From an uncultured Collinsella sp. (GTDB lineage Bacteria > Actinomycetota > Coriobacteriia > Coriobacteriales > Coriobacteriaceae), in assembly GCA_958348565.1 (NCBI GenBank), contig CATVZP010000083.1, forward strand, positions 1-8,744: a stretch of DNA of 8,744 nt. The letters run 5' to 3'. Shown here piece after piece: positions 7,440 to 8,744 of the stretch (position 1 is its first letter; each line of letters starts with the position of its first letter). The position numbers and the translations under genes are program-made. The notes under the pieces were generated by a model. That model was not told the origin of the DNA, made no database searches, and was given only the letters and a program-made list of their open reading frames with translations.

Positions 7440-8744
7440 ATGTCCCAGCAACGTAAGTTCTTCCCCGGCTGGCTCGTGGTGGCCTCCGGCTTTGTGATCA
7501 TGGCCACGTGCTACACCATTTTCGTCAACTGCATGAGCCTGTTTCAGCCGCTCATCGTAAGCGACCTCGGGATTACGCTTGCGCAGTACAACATCTCCAA
7601 CGCCATCTCCACTGTGGTGAGCGTTATCGGCTCACTTGTGATCGGTCATGTGGCCGATAAAGTGAGCGGTCGCGTTTTGGGCTCCCTCACTGTAATCGCC
7701 ACCTCTGCCGTTCTTGCCGGGATGAGCTTTGTCGGTGAGCTGTGGCAGGTCTACGTGCTCTTTGCCGTCTCGGGGTGCTTTGCCGTCGCCTCGACCCGTC
7801 TGCTTATCAGCCTGGTGACCGCCAACTGGTTTGCGGCCAAGCGAGGCCTTGCCATCTCCATCGCACTTTCGGGTTCGGGCTTTGGCGGCGCTATTCTGTC
7901 TCCCATCGTGAGCTCACTGATCGTGAGCGTTGGCTGGCGTTCCGCCTTCCTGGTGCTCGCGGCTATCTGTATGGTGGCGGCGGTGCCCATCACGGCCTAT
8001 TCCTTCCGCACCAAGCCTTCCGAGATCGGTCTTAAGCCGCTCGGCGAGAACCCGGGCGATCCGTCCGTCTCGACGGCTGGCGACAAGGACGAGCACACGG
8101 CGCCCGAGGTTAACGTTGGCTGGTCTCGCATCAAGAAGAGCCCGGCGTTTTGGCTGCTTGTCGTCGCCTTCCTCTTTATGGGCCTCGTTAACGGCGCCAT
8201 CTTGCCCAACCAGGTTACCAACATGACGAGCGTTACCGTCAACGGCGCCAAGATCGTCACGGGCGGTCATGATCCCATGTGGGCGGGCACTGTGCTTTCG
8301 GCCTACATGGTCACCGTCGTTATCGCCAAGATTTCGCTCGGCGCCATCTACGATCGCTTTGGCCTGCGCTTTGGCAACGTGCTGGGATCCGTTGCGTGCA
8401 TTATCGCCTGCGTTGCTCTGTGCTTCCCCGCAACCGACCTCGGCCCCATCGTGGCCGCTGTGAGCTTTGGTATCGGAACGTGCATGGGCACCATCACGCC
8501 TACCATCGCCGCGTCCAAGCAGTTTGGCATGGCCGACCTCGGCAAGGTCACGGGCACCATTACCTCGCTCGAGATGGTCGGCGGCACCGTGGGTGCCATT
8601 GTCTCGGGTGTGCTGTTCGATGCCACGGGCTCCTTTGCGAGCGCCTGGATTGTGTGCCTGGCGTGCTCCGTGGTCATGCTCGTGTTCCTGCTGGCATCCG
8701 AGCCCATCGCCGCCAAGCTGCGCGCGAGCGTGGCGGGGGAGTAG
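7440..8744 (+). CDS. MFS transporter, oxalate/formate-antiporter or monocarboxylate type
   Basis: The 434-residue protein has about twelve hydrophobic segments in two halves, joined by a charged loop near residues 185-235. The opening FFPGWLVV (7-14), the NWFAAKRGLA stretch starting at 129 and the following SGSGFGG and VGWRSAF motifs are typical of the OFA/monocarboxylate branch of the major facilitator superfamily. Motif A is present in both halves: GHVADKVSGR (69-78) between segments 2 and 3, and GAIYDRFGLR (301-310) in the second half. A polar loop of about 20 residues near 258-280 should face outside. The start is supported by AAGGAA (7430-7435), 4 bases before the ATG. The window ends exactly on the TAG stop. 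With no terminator in the 40-base gap, it is probably cotranscribed with the amidohydrolase and may carry its substrate or product. The exact substrate is unknown. Confidence 0.92.
   Translation: MSQQRKFFPGWLVVASGFVIMATCYTIFVNCMSLFQPLIVSDLGITLAQYNISNAISTVVSVIGSLVIGHVADKVSGRVLGSLTVIATSAVLAGMSFVGELWQVYVLFAVSGCFAVASTRLLISLVTANWFAAKRGLAISIALSGSGFGGAILSPIVSSLIVSVGWRSAFLVLAAICMVAAVPITAYSFRTKPSEIGLKPLGENPGDPSVSTAGDKDEHTAPEVNVGWSRIKKSPAFWLLVVAFLFMGLVNGAILPNQVTNMTSVTVNGAKIVTGGHDPMWAGTVLSAYMVTVVIAKISLGAIYDRFGLRFGNVLGSVACIIACVALCFPATDLGPIVAAVSFGIGTCMGTITPTIAASKQFGMADLGKVTGTITSLEMVGGTVGAIVSGVLFDATGSFASAWIVCLACSVVMLVFLLASEPIAAKLRASVAGE

Overview
The window reads as chromosome from a high-GC Gram-positive bacterium. 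Strong purine-rich Shine-Dalgarno sites, compact GC-rich intrinsic terminators, G/C-ending codons and a tandem YhgE/Pip pair suggest Actinomycetota, most likely class Coriobacteriia (a gut Collinsella-like organism). That placement is inference from gene content and style; no rRNA or other marker gene is present. All five genes lie on the + strand and fill almost the whole window.

Layout. (1) 1-4803: two tandem genes for large YhgE/Pip-family membrane proteins. The first lacks its 5' end, cut by the window edge. Its stop codon directly abuts the start codon of the second, whose ribosome binding site lies inside the last codons of the first. A 12-bp stem terminator closes the unit at 4898-4932. 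(2) 5004-5987: a monocistronic EamA/DMT-family permease with its own terminator at 6000-6025. A weak candidate promoter overlaps the T-tract of the preceding terminator. (3) 6104-8744: a probable two-gene operon of an M20D metal-dependent amidohydrolase (HipO/AbgB-like) and an MFS transporter of the oxalate/formate-antiporter or monocarboxylate type, 40 bp apart with no terminator between them. The leader of this operon carries overlapping inverted repeats at 6038-6073 that could be an operator or alternative RNA hairpins.

How the genes may work together. The YhgE/Pip proteins share one architecture: an N-terminal membrane anchor, a long Ala/Ser/Thr-rich helical domain and a C-terminal ABC-2-like membrane domain. 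They are probably made in matched amounts and may form a heteromer at the cell envelope. The amidohydrolase and the MFS carrier suggest uptake of an acylated amino acid, small peptide or other conjugate followed by cytoplasmic hydrolysis, or export of a product. The substrate cannot be read from the sequence. No mobile element, CRISPR array, tRNA or rRNA was seen. Most of the window is ordinary; the parts most worth a second look are the asymmetric YhgE/Pip pair and the inverted repeats ahead of the amidohydrolase gene.
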